A DNA stretch of 64,000 bases, taken from Nageia nagi (lineage: Eukaryota; Pinophyta). The DNA lies in assembly GCA_050084985.1 (NCBI GenBank), contig JBITNC010000001.1, positions 23,312,001-23,376,000 of the forward strand, given 5' to 3'. Shown one piece after another: positions 12,060-23,531 of this stretch (positions are counted from its first letter, which is position 1; every line of letters begins with the position of its first letter). The notes under the pieces were generated by a model that worked only from the letters and a program-made list of their open reading frames with translations, had not been told where the DNA came from and searched no databases. Position numbers and translations under genes: made by a program.

Positions 12060-13270
12060 CTTTGTATCAATAATCAATTTTGGAGTAAGGGGAGATAATA
12101 AGGTAGATTCAAGAGTTGGTTGATCAAGGTGTCATCATACCAAGTACATCTCCATGTGGATCACCTATTATTTTTATTTCCAATAAGGATCAAACTTGGA
12201 GAATGTGCATTGACTATATAGCACTAAACAAAATCATCATCAAAAATTGATATACTTTACCTCAGATAGATGATCTTTTGGATCAGTTACAAGGGGAAAA
12301 ATTCTTCACAAAATTGGACTTTAGTAGTGGATATCACCAAGTTATAATCAAATAGGAGGACATTTGGAATACTTCTCTCAAGATAAGACAAGGCATATTT
12401 GAATGGCTTATTTTACAATTTGGTTTATTCACTGCACTAGCCACTTTTATGAGGGTAATGAATGATGTAATTCATTTATTTTTTTATTTTTATATTGTTG
12501 TATACTTTAATGATATTATTGTTTATAGTTCTACTTGGGAAGAACATGTTGTACATCGAGTGTTTCAAACTTTACATAGGAAGAAGTTGTTATTGAAACA
12601 TTCAAAATATGAGTTTGTCAAAGAGTCTTTGGTGTATTTGGGCCATGTTATTGGTCATGGACAACTTAAGATAGATCATAGTAAAGTAAGTGCTATATTA
12701 GATTGGCCAAGGCCATCTAATGTAACTAAAGTAAGGAGTTTCTTAGGTGTTGTACAATATTTGAGAAATTTTGTTATTAATTTTTTCATATTATTTCACC
12801 TTTACATGATGTGACTGGCAAGAGGCAAGTTTTCCAAAGGGGGAAATAACAACAAACATCTTTTGATACTTTGAAGTAAAAGATTATTAGTACACCTATG
12901 CTATCACTTTCTAATTTTCAAAATCCATTTGAAGTGGAGATTGATGTAAGTGACTATGCCATAGGAGTCATTTTGCTACAAGAAGGTAAACCAATTTGCT
13001 ATCATTCTAAAACATTTAGTGGGGCTATTTTTAATTATACTAATGATAAGAAAATGTATGCATTGGTTCAAGCTATTAAAAAGTGGAAACATTACTTAAT
13101 GGGAAAATAAATAATCATTCATACTGATCATCAACTATTAAAGTATTTACAAACTCAATTAAAATTGTAACAAACTAGACATTATATATGGATGGGTTTT
13201 CTACAACAATTTCATCTAGTGATCAAGTATAACAAAGGAACATAGAATAAGGTTGTTGACATACTTTCTA
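12060..13270 (+). pseudogene. pol: gypsy-A reverse transcriptase and RNase H
   Basis: Reverse transcriptase motifs in order: QELVDQGVIIPSTSPCGSPI near 12110, WRMCIDY, LNKIIIK, KLDFSSGYHQV (12312-12345), and the catalytic-site region VVYFNDIIVYSS at about 12496. The family has two adjacent Asp there, so the first is now Asn, which should inactivate the enzyme. The connection KVRSFLGVVQYLRNF follows at 12728. RNase H continues at 12898: FEVEIDVSDYAIGVILLQEG, CYHSKTFSGA, NDKKMYALVQAIKKWKHYL, then TDHQLLKYL in a later frame. Several in-frame TAG and TAA codons and frameshifts are present. Confidence 0.9.
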
Positions 13271-13379
13271 GGCCACCTATAACTATAAATTCCACACTAT
13301 TAGTAGCATACAATACTAATTATGAGCCATTAGTGATATGCAAATAGGGTCCAGTAAGTTCTCTCTCAATGCTGAAATT

Positions 13380-14678
13380 TCTTCCTTTTTGTCTAAGTCA
13401 TTTTTAGAGGCATATGTACAAGATCCAAACTTTGAAGAGGTGTATGAGTAGTTATCTTCATCTAGATCCAAGTATAATGGTTTGGATGAATTTTATTTAC
13501 AAAATGGACTTCTTTATCATTTTAATGTATTATGTGTACCTATACGTGAAAGAATTGGACTGATTTGAGAAGAACATATTTCAAAGATTGTAGGACATTT
13601 TGGGGTTGGAAAGTATAGTGTATAATTTACAAAAGTATGTATATTATCCAAAGATGTAAGATCAAGTTGCCAAATACATAAGGTGGTGTTCTTTATGTTG
13701 CACTAGTAAGTTAAGTAATAGAAAATTGAATTTGTATCAATCATTTCCAGTAACTTCACATCCATAGGAGTGTATCTCAATGGATTTTGTGGGAGGATTG
13801 CCTATGACTAAAAAGGATCATGAATATTTATTTTTTATTAAGGATAGATTTAGTAAGATGTGTGTTTTGATACCATGTAAAAAGACTATAATAGAAAAAT
13901 ATTTTGTAAATTTATTTTTTATCATGTTTAGATTCATTTTGAATTGCCTAATTCCATTGTTTTAGATAGAGATAGTAGATTATTGGGTAAGTTTTGGACA
14001 TGTTTGTGGGAAAGGATGGATACAAGGTTGAAGAGGAGTACTTCTTTTCATCCTCAAATGGATGGAAAAATTCAAGTGGTGAATTGGACAGTAGTTCAAT
14101 TCTTGAGTGGCTATTATGGCAAGCATCCTAATTTTTGGAATAAACATCTTGAATACATCCAACATGCATATAATAGGATAATTCATTCTTCCATTAATAA
14201 AATCCCTTTTGAAATTTTTTTGGTTATTTACCACCTTCACCTTTTGATTATGTGTTTGGGTGTCGAAAGGATGAAGAAGATTCACTTGAGAAATAGGAAA
14301 AAGCAATTTGAAAATTTTGTTGGAAGGATTAGGCAAATTCATTTGAAAGTCCAAGAGCAACTTGAGATAAGCCAAGCCAAGTACAAGATGAGACATGACA
14401 AACATAAACTTTACCATAAGTTTCATGTGGGAGACCATGTTTGGTTGCATCTTAGTAAGAAGAGGTTGCAAGGACCAGCCAAGAAGTTAAAACCTATAAG
14501 GTATGGACCATTTGAGATTATGGAGCAAGTAAGTGAGAATGCATTTAGATTGAATCTTCTAGCATATATGAACATCTATTCAGTTGTGAATGTTGAGCAT
14601 TTAAAATTTTATGAGCCATCTATGTTGAATGAAGATAAGCAAGTACAAATCATATTTTACCATCTCTTAATGACTTAG
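13380..14678 (+). pseudogene. pol: gypsy-A integrase
   Basis: Integrase, which inserts the cDNA into the genome. The zinc-binding N-terminus is heavily decayed (13500-13720; a CSLCCTSK-like segment near 13690). The catalytic core starts at 13780 with SMDFVGGLPMTKKDHEYLFF, carrying the first catalytic Asp (DFVGGLP), continues with KDRFSKMCVLIPCKKT, and in the next frame VLDRDSRLLGKFW (second Asp) and STSFHPQMDGKIQVVN, where the usual third catalytic Glu of the G-x-x-E motif is not clear. A long open stretch, 13944-14678, covers the core end and C-terminal domain: AYNRIIHSSINKIPFEI, KYKMRHDKHKLYHKFHVGDH, and KKLKPIRYGPFEIMEQV (GPY/F motif). Confidence 0.9.
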
Positions 14679-14865
14679 CTCCTAATACTATGGATGAACT
14701 CATAGAGGATTCCATATTACAAAAGAAGGTTCATGCTATAAGAAGAGGTGAGACAAATTTGTGGTTGGTTCAATTGAAATGATAAAATCTAATAAAGCCA
14801 CATGGATGGATAGGTCTAGAGTTAGGGAGGTGTATCCTCATCTATGCATTTGTGGGACCAAATGA
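14672..14865 (+). pseudogene. pol: gypsy-A chromodomain-like C-terminus
   Basis: In the frame after the integrase stop: a MDELIEDSILQKKVHAIRRG stretch and an LWLVQLK motif, then a TGA or shift, then further polyprotein tail. ELIEDSIL-x-KKV followed by LWLV-x-LK is the tail commonly seen in plant chromovirus integrases, thought to target chromatin. It ends just before the polypurine tract. Confidence 0.7.
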
Positions 14866-14871
14866 TTCTCC

Positions 14872-15400
14872 ATTAGGGAGGTGTGATCTAAATTGGATTA
14901 TATGTCAAGTTGTATTTTTAGAAGAAATACCCATTCCAAAGGTATATGTGCTTGGATATTGATCGAAGATCAAAATATAGAGTTTTTTGATATTCAATTT
15001 TAGGCCACCAGGGACATGCAAATTGATAATTTTAGGATGCTAATGATGTGCACCTTGATGAGTGAGTAGGGGCATTTGAAGAGACAGTGGTATTTCAGAA
15101 GATTGAGTAGTTTAGGTTCCTTGGCAATATTTCAAAAGGCTTATTTAATGGAATATCTCATTCTTGATTCACATTAGAGAGGATTGTAGAGTTTTGGTAT
15201 TTTAGAGTTGTAATAATTTGAAGGAAGACCAAGAGTCATTCCAGAATTGTTGTAGTTTTGAGATTATTTCTTCTTGCTATAGGATATTATAATAATTATA
15301 GGAGATTGTATTGCCATTGTGTTGATGGCATTTCTCTATGCATGTAATGTTGTGATATACATAGACAATGAGAAGAGAAGGCTCCAATACCATGATAGAT
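14872..15400 (+). repeat. Polypurine tract and 3' LTR of gypsy-A
   Basis: AGGGAGG immediately precedes TGTGATCTAAATTGG (14882), the same start as the 5' remnant. The LTR runs through a region with GTATTGCCATTGTG and ends somewhere near 15340-15400. Without a full 5' copy the exact end and target duplication cannot be fixed. Confidence 0.6.
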
Positions 15401-16280
15401 TAACCCATATTGGATGAACCAAGGTAAATCAATATGTTGATCTTGTTATGTGTTTGAGATAGCTAGTTTTAGTTTACATTGAGAAAATTTAAAATTTATA
15501 TGCAATTTGAATAATATCATAATGGTGAATGTATTTTCATTTGAATCTATAAGTGAGGATCTATGTATGCTATAAGCATCCAATGATTATAGATCAATAT
15601 GTTAAAGCTGGTACAAGAGAGATTATGGGTTTTGTGTATACAGGTGGTTTAATTTGCTAGCTTTCATCTTGCCAACCATAGTACATGATGATCTTACGTA
15701 GAAGGTCATATCATGCTTGTTAATTATGTTTGATTTTTAAAATTTGAATTATTTAATAAATTCAATTTTTTTCAAACATATGATTTAAGTTGTTTTAACG
15801 AGTGGGAATCTTATTTATTTTAATTTTTAAAAATATTTATTACTTCATCAAGGATTAATGATGAGGAACCTAAAGAGGGTTTTTTTAGAATTTTTGTAAA
15901 TATATACTTATACACATATATTTTTGTTTTTGCCTTATCTAGGCCTTTGATAGAATGCTAGAAAGAGGGCTTAAGTATTTTTTCTTTTGCATTTTTTTTG
16001 GTGTAAGGTTTTTTTTGGAAATTTTAAAATTTTATGGGTTATCAACAATTAGGTAAAATCATTAGCATCCCCCTCAGTCACCAATGTTTAACTTAAAATC
16101 ATCAACATCTCAATTCATGGTCAAAAAAAAAAAAAAAAAAAAAAGATAAAATGAGTCATCATTTTCTCATTTATTTTTTGTTGTTCTTATGAGATCTTGT
16201 TGACTCGTGTTTTTCCCATTGTAGGCCACCTATTTGCTTACCATGTCACTTTCCATGATCTAGTATGCCATTAAGGAGGA
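15401..16280. other. Tat-like element 3' region; non-coding
   Basis: AT-rich sequence between gypsy-A and copia-A1, with no coding signal. A run of 22 A residues lies at 16123-16144. A short stretch near 15950-15990 (AGGGCTTAAGTATTTTTT) resembles 10035-10055, suggesting a shared old repeat. Confidence 0.5.
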
Positions 16281-16776
16281 TGAAGGATTGAACTATAATA
16301 ATTACAATCCTAATTACCCAAGATTATATGAAAACTCAAACTCACATCAAGAACTCTAAGAAGATAATCTCACAAAGATAACACAAGATATAAGTGGGTC
16401 CTCCAACTAGGAGTACATCCACTAGCTAGATCTCACTTCATTCCCAAATATGAACCTTTATAATTCTTCTAATTTCAACTTCTAATCATTATCCTATAGC
16501 ATAAATTTACTCCATAAATTGGTGTTTGATCCAAATAGGAAGCCTTCTATTTATAGGCCAAAATCCCTCTTTGGATCACCTTTTTACTCAATGTATAAAA
16601 TCATGACATGTACATCCTTTTACCCAAGGGGCATGCTCATGACATGGAGTGTATGACAAGTTACATTATCATATTCACTTAAATACTTAAGGTATCAAAT
16701 GATACCCTTAAGTATTAGTGAACTTACATATAAAATTATTACAAAACCTTTACAAAATGCATTATACATTTCAACA
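16281..16776 (-). repeat. 3' LTR of copia-A1
   Basis: On the minus strand it starts TGTTGAAATGTATAATGC and ends CAATCCTTCA. It matches 24214-24713 and 60574-61072 along its full length, and 53637-54148 in reverse. A TATA-box-like CTATAAATAG lies at 16548-16557. A palindromic segment, ACTTAAGGTATC-x-GATACCCTTAAGT, sits in the U3 part near 16685-16712. Confidence 0.95.
16548..16557 (-). promoter_or_regulatory. TATA box in the copia-A1 3' LTR
   Basis: CTATAAATAG on the minus strand, identical at the same place in the 5' LTR (24483-24492) and in copia-A3 (60845-60854). Conservation across copies that differ elsewhere supports a core promoter. Confidence 0.65.
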
Positions 16777-17500
16777 ATCCCCTTTAATGCAATATTGGGA
16801 TAAAATGAATAAGAGAAAAGAAAGAGAGAGAGTAAGAGAGTTCTCCTCCATATATATACAATAAATATGAAAAATTTTACATATTTATGAAGTAAGAAAA
16901 ATCCATTTTGAGATTCACTACTTTGCTAAATAAAATCCTTAACCATAATCAATTTCAATGTACACGAAGTAATCATCCAATTGGAAGTCATGAAAAGTCT
17001 TCAAGAGCTTGCACACCCAAAGTAAGTACCTTGCAATCTCAAGAGAACCTACAAGTTATAAGTAGTTCAAATAATAAGATTACTTATATCAATAAGGATA
17101 GATGAATCATAAAAATGTCATCATGAGCTGATCAATGGTGCACTATACATCATCATGAAGATGTCAAGCTAAAAACTCATAGTCACCTACTATATATAAA
17201 ACATGTGTTGATTATCAATACAAAATAGAGCATGCACATATGAGTTCTTCACATATGGATAAATAAATAGTGCTAAAAAACATATAAGAGTTCCTTACAC
17301 ATGGATAATTAAATAATGCTATATTGGCCAATCTTTTTTCTTTAAAAATTTGTATAAAAAGTTTCTCACATAGAGACAAACTTACCATAAAGGTGTACAA
17401 CAAAATCAACATTATACAACACAAAATCCTCCTAAGGTTGAATTTTTCATCACAAACATGAATTAAACACAATAATTTAAACTTCACTCCCCCTTGAGGG
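16777..17500 (-). other. copia-A1 polypurine tract and 3' untranslated region
   Basis: The polypurine tract on the minus strand reads ATTAAAGGGGAT and touches the LTR start. The remaining 0.7 kb has no domain but resembles the same interval of copia-A3 (for example TGATCAATGGTGCA, ATGTTGATTATCA). A second purine run, CAAGGGGGAGTG, sits at the pol end near 17490. Confidence 0.75.
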
Positions 17501-17519
17501 CAACTTTACCAACACAATA

Positions 17520-18190
17520 GCATCCCTAAGCTTACAAAGCTAAGCTTTTAGAGAGGGGCCTGGTGAACAAATCAATGGAGTTCAATGTATATGTATAATA
17601 CTCCAGGTGTATGATGCCATCAAGAACCTTCTCTTTGATATAATGGGCCTTGATTTCCATATGTTTTATTCTCTAATAGAACATAAGATTCTTAACCAAA
17701 GAGATCATTGACTAGTTATCTAAATAAATCAAAGATGAGCCACCTTGCTCATACCTAATTTCTTTTAGAAGATGCCTTATCCAAATGGCTTCTTGGGTTG
17801 CAATAGACATGGTATGATATTAAAATTCTATTATGGAAAGAAAAATAGTAGTTTGCTTCTTGGAAGCTCAAGAGATAGCACCTGAACTAATGCTAATCAC
17901 ATACATAGAGGTTGATTTTCTATCTCTCCCATAGTCAAAATCTAATAATTCAAAGAGAATAAATGAGGGCAACTTAGAATACTTGAGAGTAAGATCCTTA
18001 GTCCTTACAACATATCTCATGATTTGCTTAATATCATTGAGGTGATCAACATATAGTTTTTGCATGAATCATGCCATCAGATTCACTACAAAGGTAATAT
18101 CTGGCCTAGAAATAGTCAAATACAAAAGACTACCAATTAATTGTTTATAATTTTAAGCATCAACCAACTGAGACTTGGATCTTAGAGAAA
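17520..18190 (-). pseudogene. pol: copia-A1 RNase H
   Basis: Ribonuclease H, which removes RNA from the RNA-DNA hybrid during reverse transcription. The upstream part (17868-18065) reads YVDHLNDIKQIMRYV, then LKYSKL and a DYGRDRKSTSMYV stretch matching the D-x-x-x-DRKSTSG motif of Ty1/copia. The downstream end near 17550-17580 reads SIDLFTRPLSKSL, the usual DIFTKPL end of the polyprotein. Between them are several stops and frameshifts. It follows the reverse transcriptase directly, as expected for the family. Confidence 0.85.
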
Positions 18191-18199
18191 TAGTAATTT

Positions 18200-18960
18200 T
18201 AGGAGAGACTAGGATTGCATTATATCTACACACCTCCATTCTAAACTTCTACAAGATGTTGATATATACTTAGATTGATTAAGATAAATATAATCTTTAT
18301 ATTGATACACTTGCATTCCAAGATCGTAGTGTAAGAGACCAAGATCAATCATTTCAAATGTTGCCTTAAGTTTGGATATGCACTCTTGAATGAATTCATC
18401 ATTATTCCTAGTAATTAAAAAATCATCCACATAAATAAGAATCAAGACCACATCTTTTCCCTGATTGAGCACATATAGATTAGAGTCAAAAAAATACTTG
18501 GAGAAACTAATGCCTATAAAGTACCTAAAACTCCTTCTGTACCAAGCTCTAGGTGCTTGTTTAAGTCCATATAATGACTTTTTTAGCTTACACACATGAA
18601 CCCTTCTAATTGATTCATGAAGAGTTCCACATCTAAGTTACCATTGAGAAATGTAGTCTTGACATCAAGTTGAAAAACTTTTCATCCTTGAGCTACCACA
18701 AGAGCAAGGATAATTTTCATAGTAGGCATCTTTTCTATTTAAGAAAAGGTTTTCTCATAATCTACATCATATTTTTTAGTAAAACCATTGGTTACTAACC
18801 TTGTCTTGTATTTCTCAATATCTCTAATAGAATTATACTTGACCTTGTAGATCCACTTATTGCCAATCATATTTTTATCATTGGGATAAATTCTAAGTTT
18901 CATTTCTCATAAGCTCCTTCATACTCTACTTTCATGGCTTCTACCTAGTACTTATGCTTA
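18200..18960 (-). pseudogene. pol: copia-A1 reverse transcriptase
   Basis: RNA-dependent DNA polymerase of the element. The best open stretch is 18209-18595: [17 protein letters not shown], then VVLILIYVDDFLITRNND with the catalytic YVDD intact at about 18425-18445, then MIDLGLLHYDLGMQVYQ and YLNQSKYI. The N-terminal part (18600-18960) holds the decayed segments before LKKSLYG, including the D-V-K-T-x-FLNG region near 18645 with substitutions and stops. A nearly identical motif order occurs in copia-A2 and copia-B. Confidence 0.93.
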
Positions 18961-18999
18961 GAAGCATCCTTGAAAGATGAGGGCTCATGTTTATTTTCA

Positions 19000-20330
19000 A
19001 TCTTGGAAAATAAGGATTTGTTTAAGGTAATGCTCCTTATTACCCTTTAAGTTGAAGAATTTTGCTCTTGAGGTGACTTTTCTACATCAATATCCAACTA
19101 GCTAAGTGCAACTAAAGAGTCTTTTGAATCATCTACATCCTTATTAGAAATAGATTCTTTAGGAATTTCATTGAACTTAATATCTATTGAAATGAACACT
19201 GCTTTATAGGATGGAGAGTAAAGAATGTAGCCTCTATGTTGACTATGATAACCCATAAAGATGCATTTTTTAGCCCTTTTAATCTAACTTCTTTCTTTTG
19301 TCAAAAAAATGGAAGAGAATGCTTCATAACCAAACACATTAAGGTGAGAAATGTTAGGTTTTCTTCCTAACCATACCTCACAAGGATTTTTACCTTAAAT
19401 AAATTTTATGGGACACCTTTTCAAGGTGTAAAAAGTAGTGCTCACAACTTCACCCCATAAGAAACTAAGAAGATTATCCAGTATGCATCTAGTCATCTCC
19501 ATAATTGTCCTATTTTTCTTTATAATAACACCATTCTACTAAAAAGTGTGTGGAATTGTAAATTGTATCTTGATTCTATATTTATCACAATAGACATTGA
19601 ACTCATTCCTATTATATTCTTTTCCATTATCTGATTTCAACATCTTGATTTTAAGGTTAGTTTAATTTTCAACTAAGGCCTTAAAATTCTTGAAACTCTC
19701 AAAGGTGTGATCCTTGTACTCAAGTAAATAGCCAAAATTTATCCTACTAAAATTATCAATAAAGGTCAAAATGTAATATGTTTCTCTAAGTGACTTAGTC
19801 TAAAATGGACCCATCAAATTTAAATGCACAAGTTAAAGAGGTTGAGATGCTCTTGTTGCCTTATCTTTTTCAAACTTTTATCTATGCATCTTGCCAAGAA
19901 TGCACTTCTCACATAGACCAATTGAAGGAGAAATTTAAGGCAAACCTTCCATAAGCTCTGTTCTTTTATGAATTGAATACTCTTGTGGTTAAGGTGCCTT
20001 AAACAATGATGCTAAAGATTACCTCTAGAACACACATTCGTAGCAAGACACATCTTTGTTGGAACATGATCCATAACATATAGATTATATTCACTGATCC
20101 TTTAACCAACGTGGCAAGTCCTTTCTCAATGCATTAAGATTGAGAGTTGAATTCAAATGAGTACCCTTTTTTGTAACTTGGATCATAAAGAGAAGGTTCA
20201 TCCTAAGCTTAGGAACATAGAGCACATTATCAAGACCCTTTCGATGAATCAACACACTCCCAATTTCTTAGACTTCAAAGATAGAGTTATCACCTATCAC
20301 AACCACATATTTTCTATACTTTTGAAAGTT
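19000..20330 (-). pseudogene. pol: copia-A1 integrase and upstream protease region
   Basis: Integrase core and C-terminal region, scattered through frames. Recognisable pieces: a segment near 19200-19330 resembling the plant copia motif that follows the core (FVGYDSRSYKLY-like in copia-A2), a cysteine pair segment near 19900 (end of the HHCC zinc domain), the core between about 19880 and 19560, and an NRCPTK-like piece near 19400. Upstream (20157-20396) should be the protease and gag-pre-integrase part but is too decayed to assign an active site. The plus-strand open frames here are shadows. Confidence 0.75.
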
Positions 20331-20399
20331 CTTAAACTTTTCTCTTTCAAAACATGGGTGATTAGTGCAACCATAGTAAACAATCTAATTAGATAAAAT

Positions 20400-21430
20400 A
20401 GTGCAAGACATGAAGTAGAGTGTAATAGCAAAACCAACTTGAATATTCTTTTTTTCTTTAATTTTTTTGCATTTTCATTGCCTTTATTCTTTTCCTCTCT
20501 TTTCTTTTTGTAGCAATCAACTTATTTATGACCTTGGATGCTATAATAATTACAATTTCCATCAAATTTTGCCTTAGAATTTGAATTATTTGCTTTGTCT
20601 TTTCCATCTCTTTGCTTGAAGTGGTTGTTGTTGTCATTATTTCTACTGCTATTATTGTTTTCCTATTGTTTTGTCATTATTTCCATTGCCCTTTTTTCAA
20701 ATATTTTGAAGGAAGAAGGATAAGATTTCTTTTCATAGTGGAATTTATTCTTGAAAGGAGTTTTGGTTACTCCAAGAGCAATGTTATTATCCTTAGGAGA
20801 AGAAATCAACACCTTTTTGTTAAAGGTTTTGTCATGCTTCAAAAGGAGCCTAGAAAGATTCTCAAGGAATAAAACTTATTCTTAATCATCAAGCTTAGTC
20901 TTAATTACCATCATAAAGTTACCAAAATTTGAAGAAATGCTTTAGATAATGATGAATACCATGAACTCATCATTGATTCAATTGCACCTATAGGCAACAA
21001 GTTGGGTCCTAAGGTCAATGATTTTTTTTAAGTAGATAGCTACATTTTCATCTTTCCCTTCATGGGATTGAAGCAAATTTTGGAGAATGGTAGATCTTCT
21101 TGAAAACTTTGAACTAAAATAGATTTGATAAAGCTTATCTCAGTATTCTTTTATCAAGGTTGAAGAGGAAAATATTTGGAGCACATCATCTAAAATTGCA
21201 TAAAAAATCATAGAGATATTTCTAACTCATTCTTTATGTTATAAGCCTCTAATGCCTTCTCATATGTAGGAGGTACTTGCTTGCAATTTAGCTCTTATCT
21301 AAGCTTCCAAATCCAAAAGTGAGAACCATCAAGAATGTGTTTGGGTAAAAAGGAGTCTCCTATTTGCTACATAAGAATATGAAAAATAATAAGCATGTGG
21401 TTCAATAAATAACATTAGGTGTTAAGTTTT
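20400..21430 (-). pseudogene. gag: copia-A1 gag with altered zinc knuckle
   Basis: Gag of the UBN2 type found in plant Ty1/copia elements. Near 21190-21050 it reads ILDDVLQIFSSSTLIKEY, then DKLYQIYFSSKFSRR, QNLLQSHEGKDENVAIYLKK and IDLRTQLVA. An Asn/Lys-rich stretch follows, then the knuckle near 20510-20565, reading C-N-Y-Y-S-I-Q-G-H with a later C: the second Cys is Tyr and a stop falls between His and the last Cys. Several stops are present. The start codon lies near 21400 but is not certain. Confidence 0.85.
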
Positions 21431-22818
21431 AACCAAGTAAGTAATACATGTTACATTTAGTTAACTGATACATGCTTGATTTGATTCACTATTGCAATTG
21501 TTTTACAACTCAAATAATAACCCATGTACCCAAATACATTTCTCATCTCAAGAATCATAGATGCAAAGTTACATTATTAAGGCTTGTTTTCTTATCTAAA
21601 ATTAGGCCTTTATCTGAATGCCTACACAAGAGGAGTCCAAGTACTACCACACATGTTTTTACACCTATTAGAGTTATATCTAGACCAATAAATGACTTTG
21701 AGGCAATTGAGAAGTACAAACTTTTTACCATTTGGATCATCAAACTAAAGCCTTTGGTCTACCTATCCTCACCTTATCGCTCCTCAAACAAGTAATGTTG
21801 CAGAATGTACATGTGGATGTGTTCATTTTAGAGGGTTTCTCATTTCAATGTTTATGATTTTGCATAAGTAAATAAAGAAAAATTCTAACACATGAAGATA
21901 AATAAAACATCATCCATTCAAAATTTGAAACTTAAGAGTCCAATGGGTTTTGTTTACAAACCCCTAAAGGACATTTTTACATCATTTTTTATTTGCAAAA
22001 ATCCATTCTATAGTTTGCATAAGGTAGTGGAAATTAAGGAGTAATCAAATGCATTATAAAAAAAAAAATATCAATAAGCATGCATTATTCCCATAGCTTA
22101 AACATTTTAAGTAAGCGTGCATCATTTCCTATACAAGAACTAGTCCATTCATAAAAACTTTTTAAGCAAACATTGAAGAGGCATAAACATGCATTATTTC
22201 CTTAATTTACATAAGTCTATATATCACTTTGCAATGTAAATACTTAGCATGCATTATTTAACTTAAAAAATAAGTAAGGAGTATGCATCATCCTATTTGT
22301 ATAAATTAACTTTGCATAAGGAATTTAGAAAGATAGATAGATATGCAATATTTTATCTAACATGCAATATCTAGATAAAATTTAAGTAAAACATTTATAC
22401 AATTTTCCCCCTTTTTTACTTAAAATTTATCCCCTAAAGATAGCATACTAGTTTTACCTTAGAAATTTAACTAAGAAAAGAGAAAAAAATGCTAAGCACT
22501 AGTGTCTTTAATACTAGAAAATATTAATGCCAAGTTTAAAAAAAATACCAACAATAAGCACTAAAAAATACTAAAATAATTTAATTCTAGGCATTAAAAA
22601 ATATTTACTAAGTAAAAACATTTTCATTAAAAATTGTCTACTTAATGATTTTCTCCATTTAAACAAGTAAGAATTTAATAGGCCATTATGCTCCTACTAG
22701 TACTTGAGAGAAAAACATCAAATAAATTTTACCCCAAGCATTCCAAGTAAAATAACAAAAATACTCCAAGTTAGATTATATTAAATTTAGAGTACTTCTT
22801 AGTAAGCAAAAAATGATT

Positions 22819-23337
22819 TTAGGTAAAAAAATGATGTCCCCCCTCTCTCCAATAAAAATGAGAAAATGTGTAAGGAACAAAAAATATTAAATGAACATGA
22901 CCAAATGTGGGGGGGGTGCAAATATATTTTATTAAACAATTCAAGTGGTGAAGAAGAAAAATAGGAGGCCTAATAGTGTTAAAAAGGGAGGGGAGGGGGT
23001 GGACATACATGATAGAGGCATTGAGGAGCTTGGGAGAGACTACAAATCCAAGGAGGGAGGCCAATTTTAATGAGCTACACAAATGAGATGGAGGACTAAT
23101 GGAGCTCATAATGGAGGTAGAGGAGTAGGGAGGGCCACAAGAGTAAGAATGATGGTGGAGAAGGGGAAAAAACAAAAATTGAGAAGGTGTAAGAGAAAGA
23201 GAGAGGGTTGTAGAGGAGGCAAGCATGCGATAGTCTCTAGAAGGATGTGCATGTGTGGAGAAGACTAGAAGAAACATAGACACCCCCCACCCACCCTTAT
23301 TCTTATGGACTACAAATCCTAGGTTGATGGACTTCAC
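22819..23337 (-). CDS. Unrecognised 172-codon open frame in the copia-A1 leader
   Basis: Longest unbroken frame in this part of the element, on the sense strand between the primer-binding site and gag. The product would be rich in Ser, Pro, His, Leu and Phe, with several hydrophobic stretches, a composition that simply follows from the CT-rich DNA. It matches no family that I know, and copia-A2 has no matching open frame in the same place. It may be a chance consequence of low purine content, since TAA, TAG and TGA are rare in CT-rich sequence. I list it because it survives where every other frame of this element is broken. Confidence 0.2.
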   Translation of the reverse strand: MKSINLGFVVHKNKGGWGVSMFLLVFSTHAHPSRDYRMLASSTTLSLSLTPSQFLFFPLLHHHSYSCGPPYSSTSIMSSISPPSHLCSSLKLASLLGFVVSPKLLNASIMYVHPLPSLFNTIRPPIFLLHHLNCLIKYICTPPTFGHVHLIFFVPYTFSHFYWREGGHHFFT

Positions 23338-23466
23338 CCAAGTAGGACTTCACTCATGTTGAACTTGGATGTGAGCAAAGGTAGGGAGTGAGTGGTGGCA
23401 ATCCATGATGGAGTGTGCAGGTAAAGAGCTATAGTGGATCAAGACTATCAAAAGAGGAACTTGGTT

Positions 23467-23531
23467 TTAGAGGCCACACCCATAGGAGATGGGTTTCAAG
23501 AGGCTATGCCCACATGAGATGGGTTTCAAGC
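23467..23531 (+). repeat. Two-copy tandem repeat, about 31 bp
   Basis: Two adjacent copies of AGAGGC(C/T)A-x-x-CCCA followed by GAGATGGGTTTCAAG, inside the pyrimidine-rich part of the copia-A1 leader. Confidence 0.65.

Larger units (their letters stand above)
10410..15400 (+). mobile_element. gypsy-A: degenerate chromovirus (Ty3/gypsy)
   Basis: Plus-strand element with gag, CCHC knuckle, protease, reverse transcriptase, RNase H, integrase and a chromodomain-like tail in standard order. LTR starts match at 10410 (TGTGATCCGAATTGGAT) and 14882 (TGTGATCTAAATTGGAT), the second placed right after a purine tract. The 5' LTR is mostly deleted together with the primer-binding site and the first part of gag. 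The right end of the 3' LTR is not resolved, so the end given is approximate. It lies inside the 3' region of the Tat-like element. Confidence 0.85.

Noticed and set aside
13980-14471. 163-codon minus-strand open frame
   Set aside because: Shadow of the gypsy-A integrase C-terminal region on the plus strand.
15379-15395. GGCTCCAATACCATG, which looks like a reversed initiator-tRNA primer-binding site
   Set aside because: No minus-strand LTR could be found to its right and no copia coding to its left; probably chance or part of the gypsy-A LTR.
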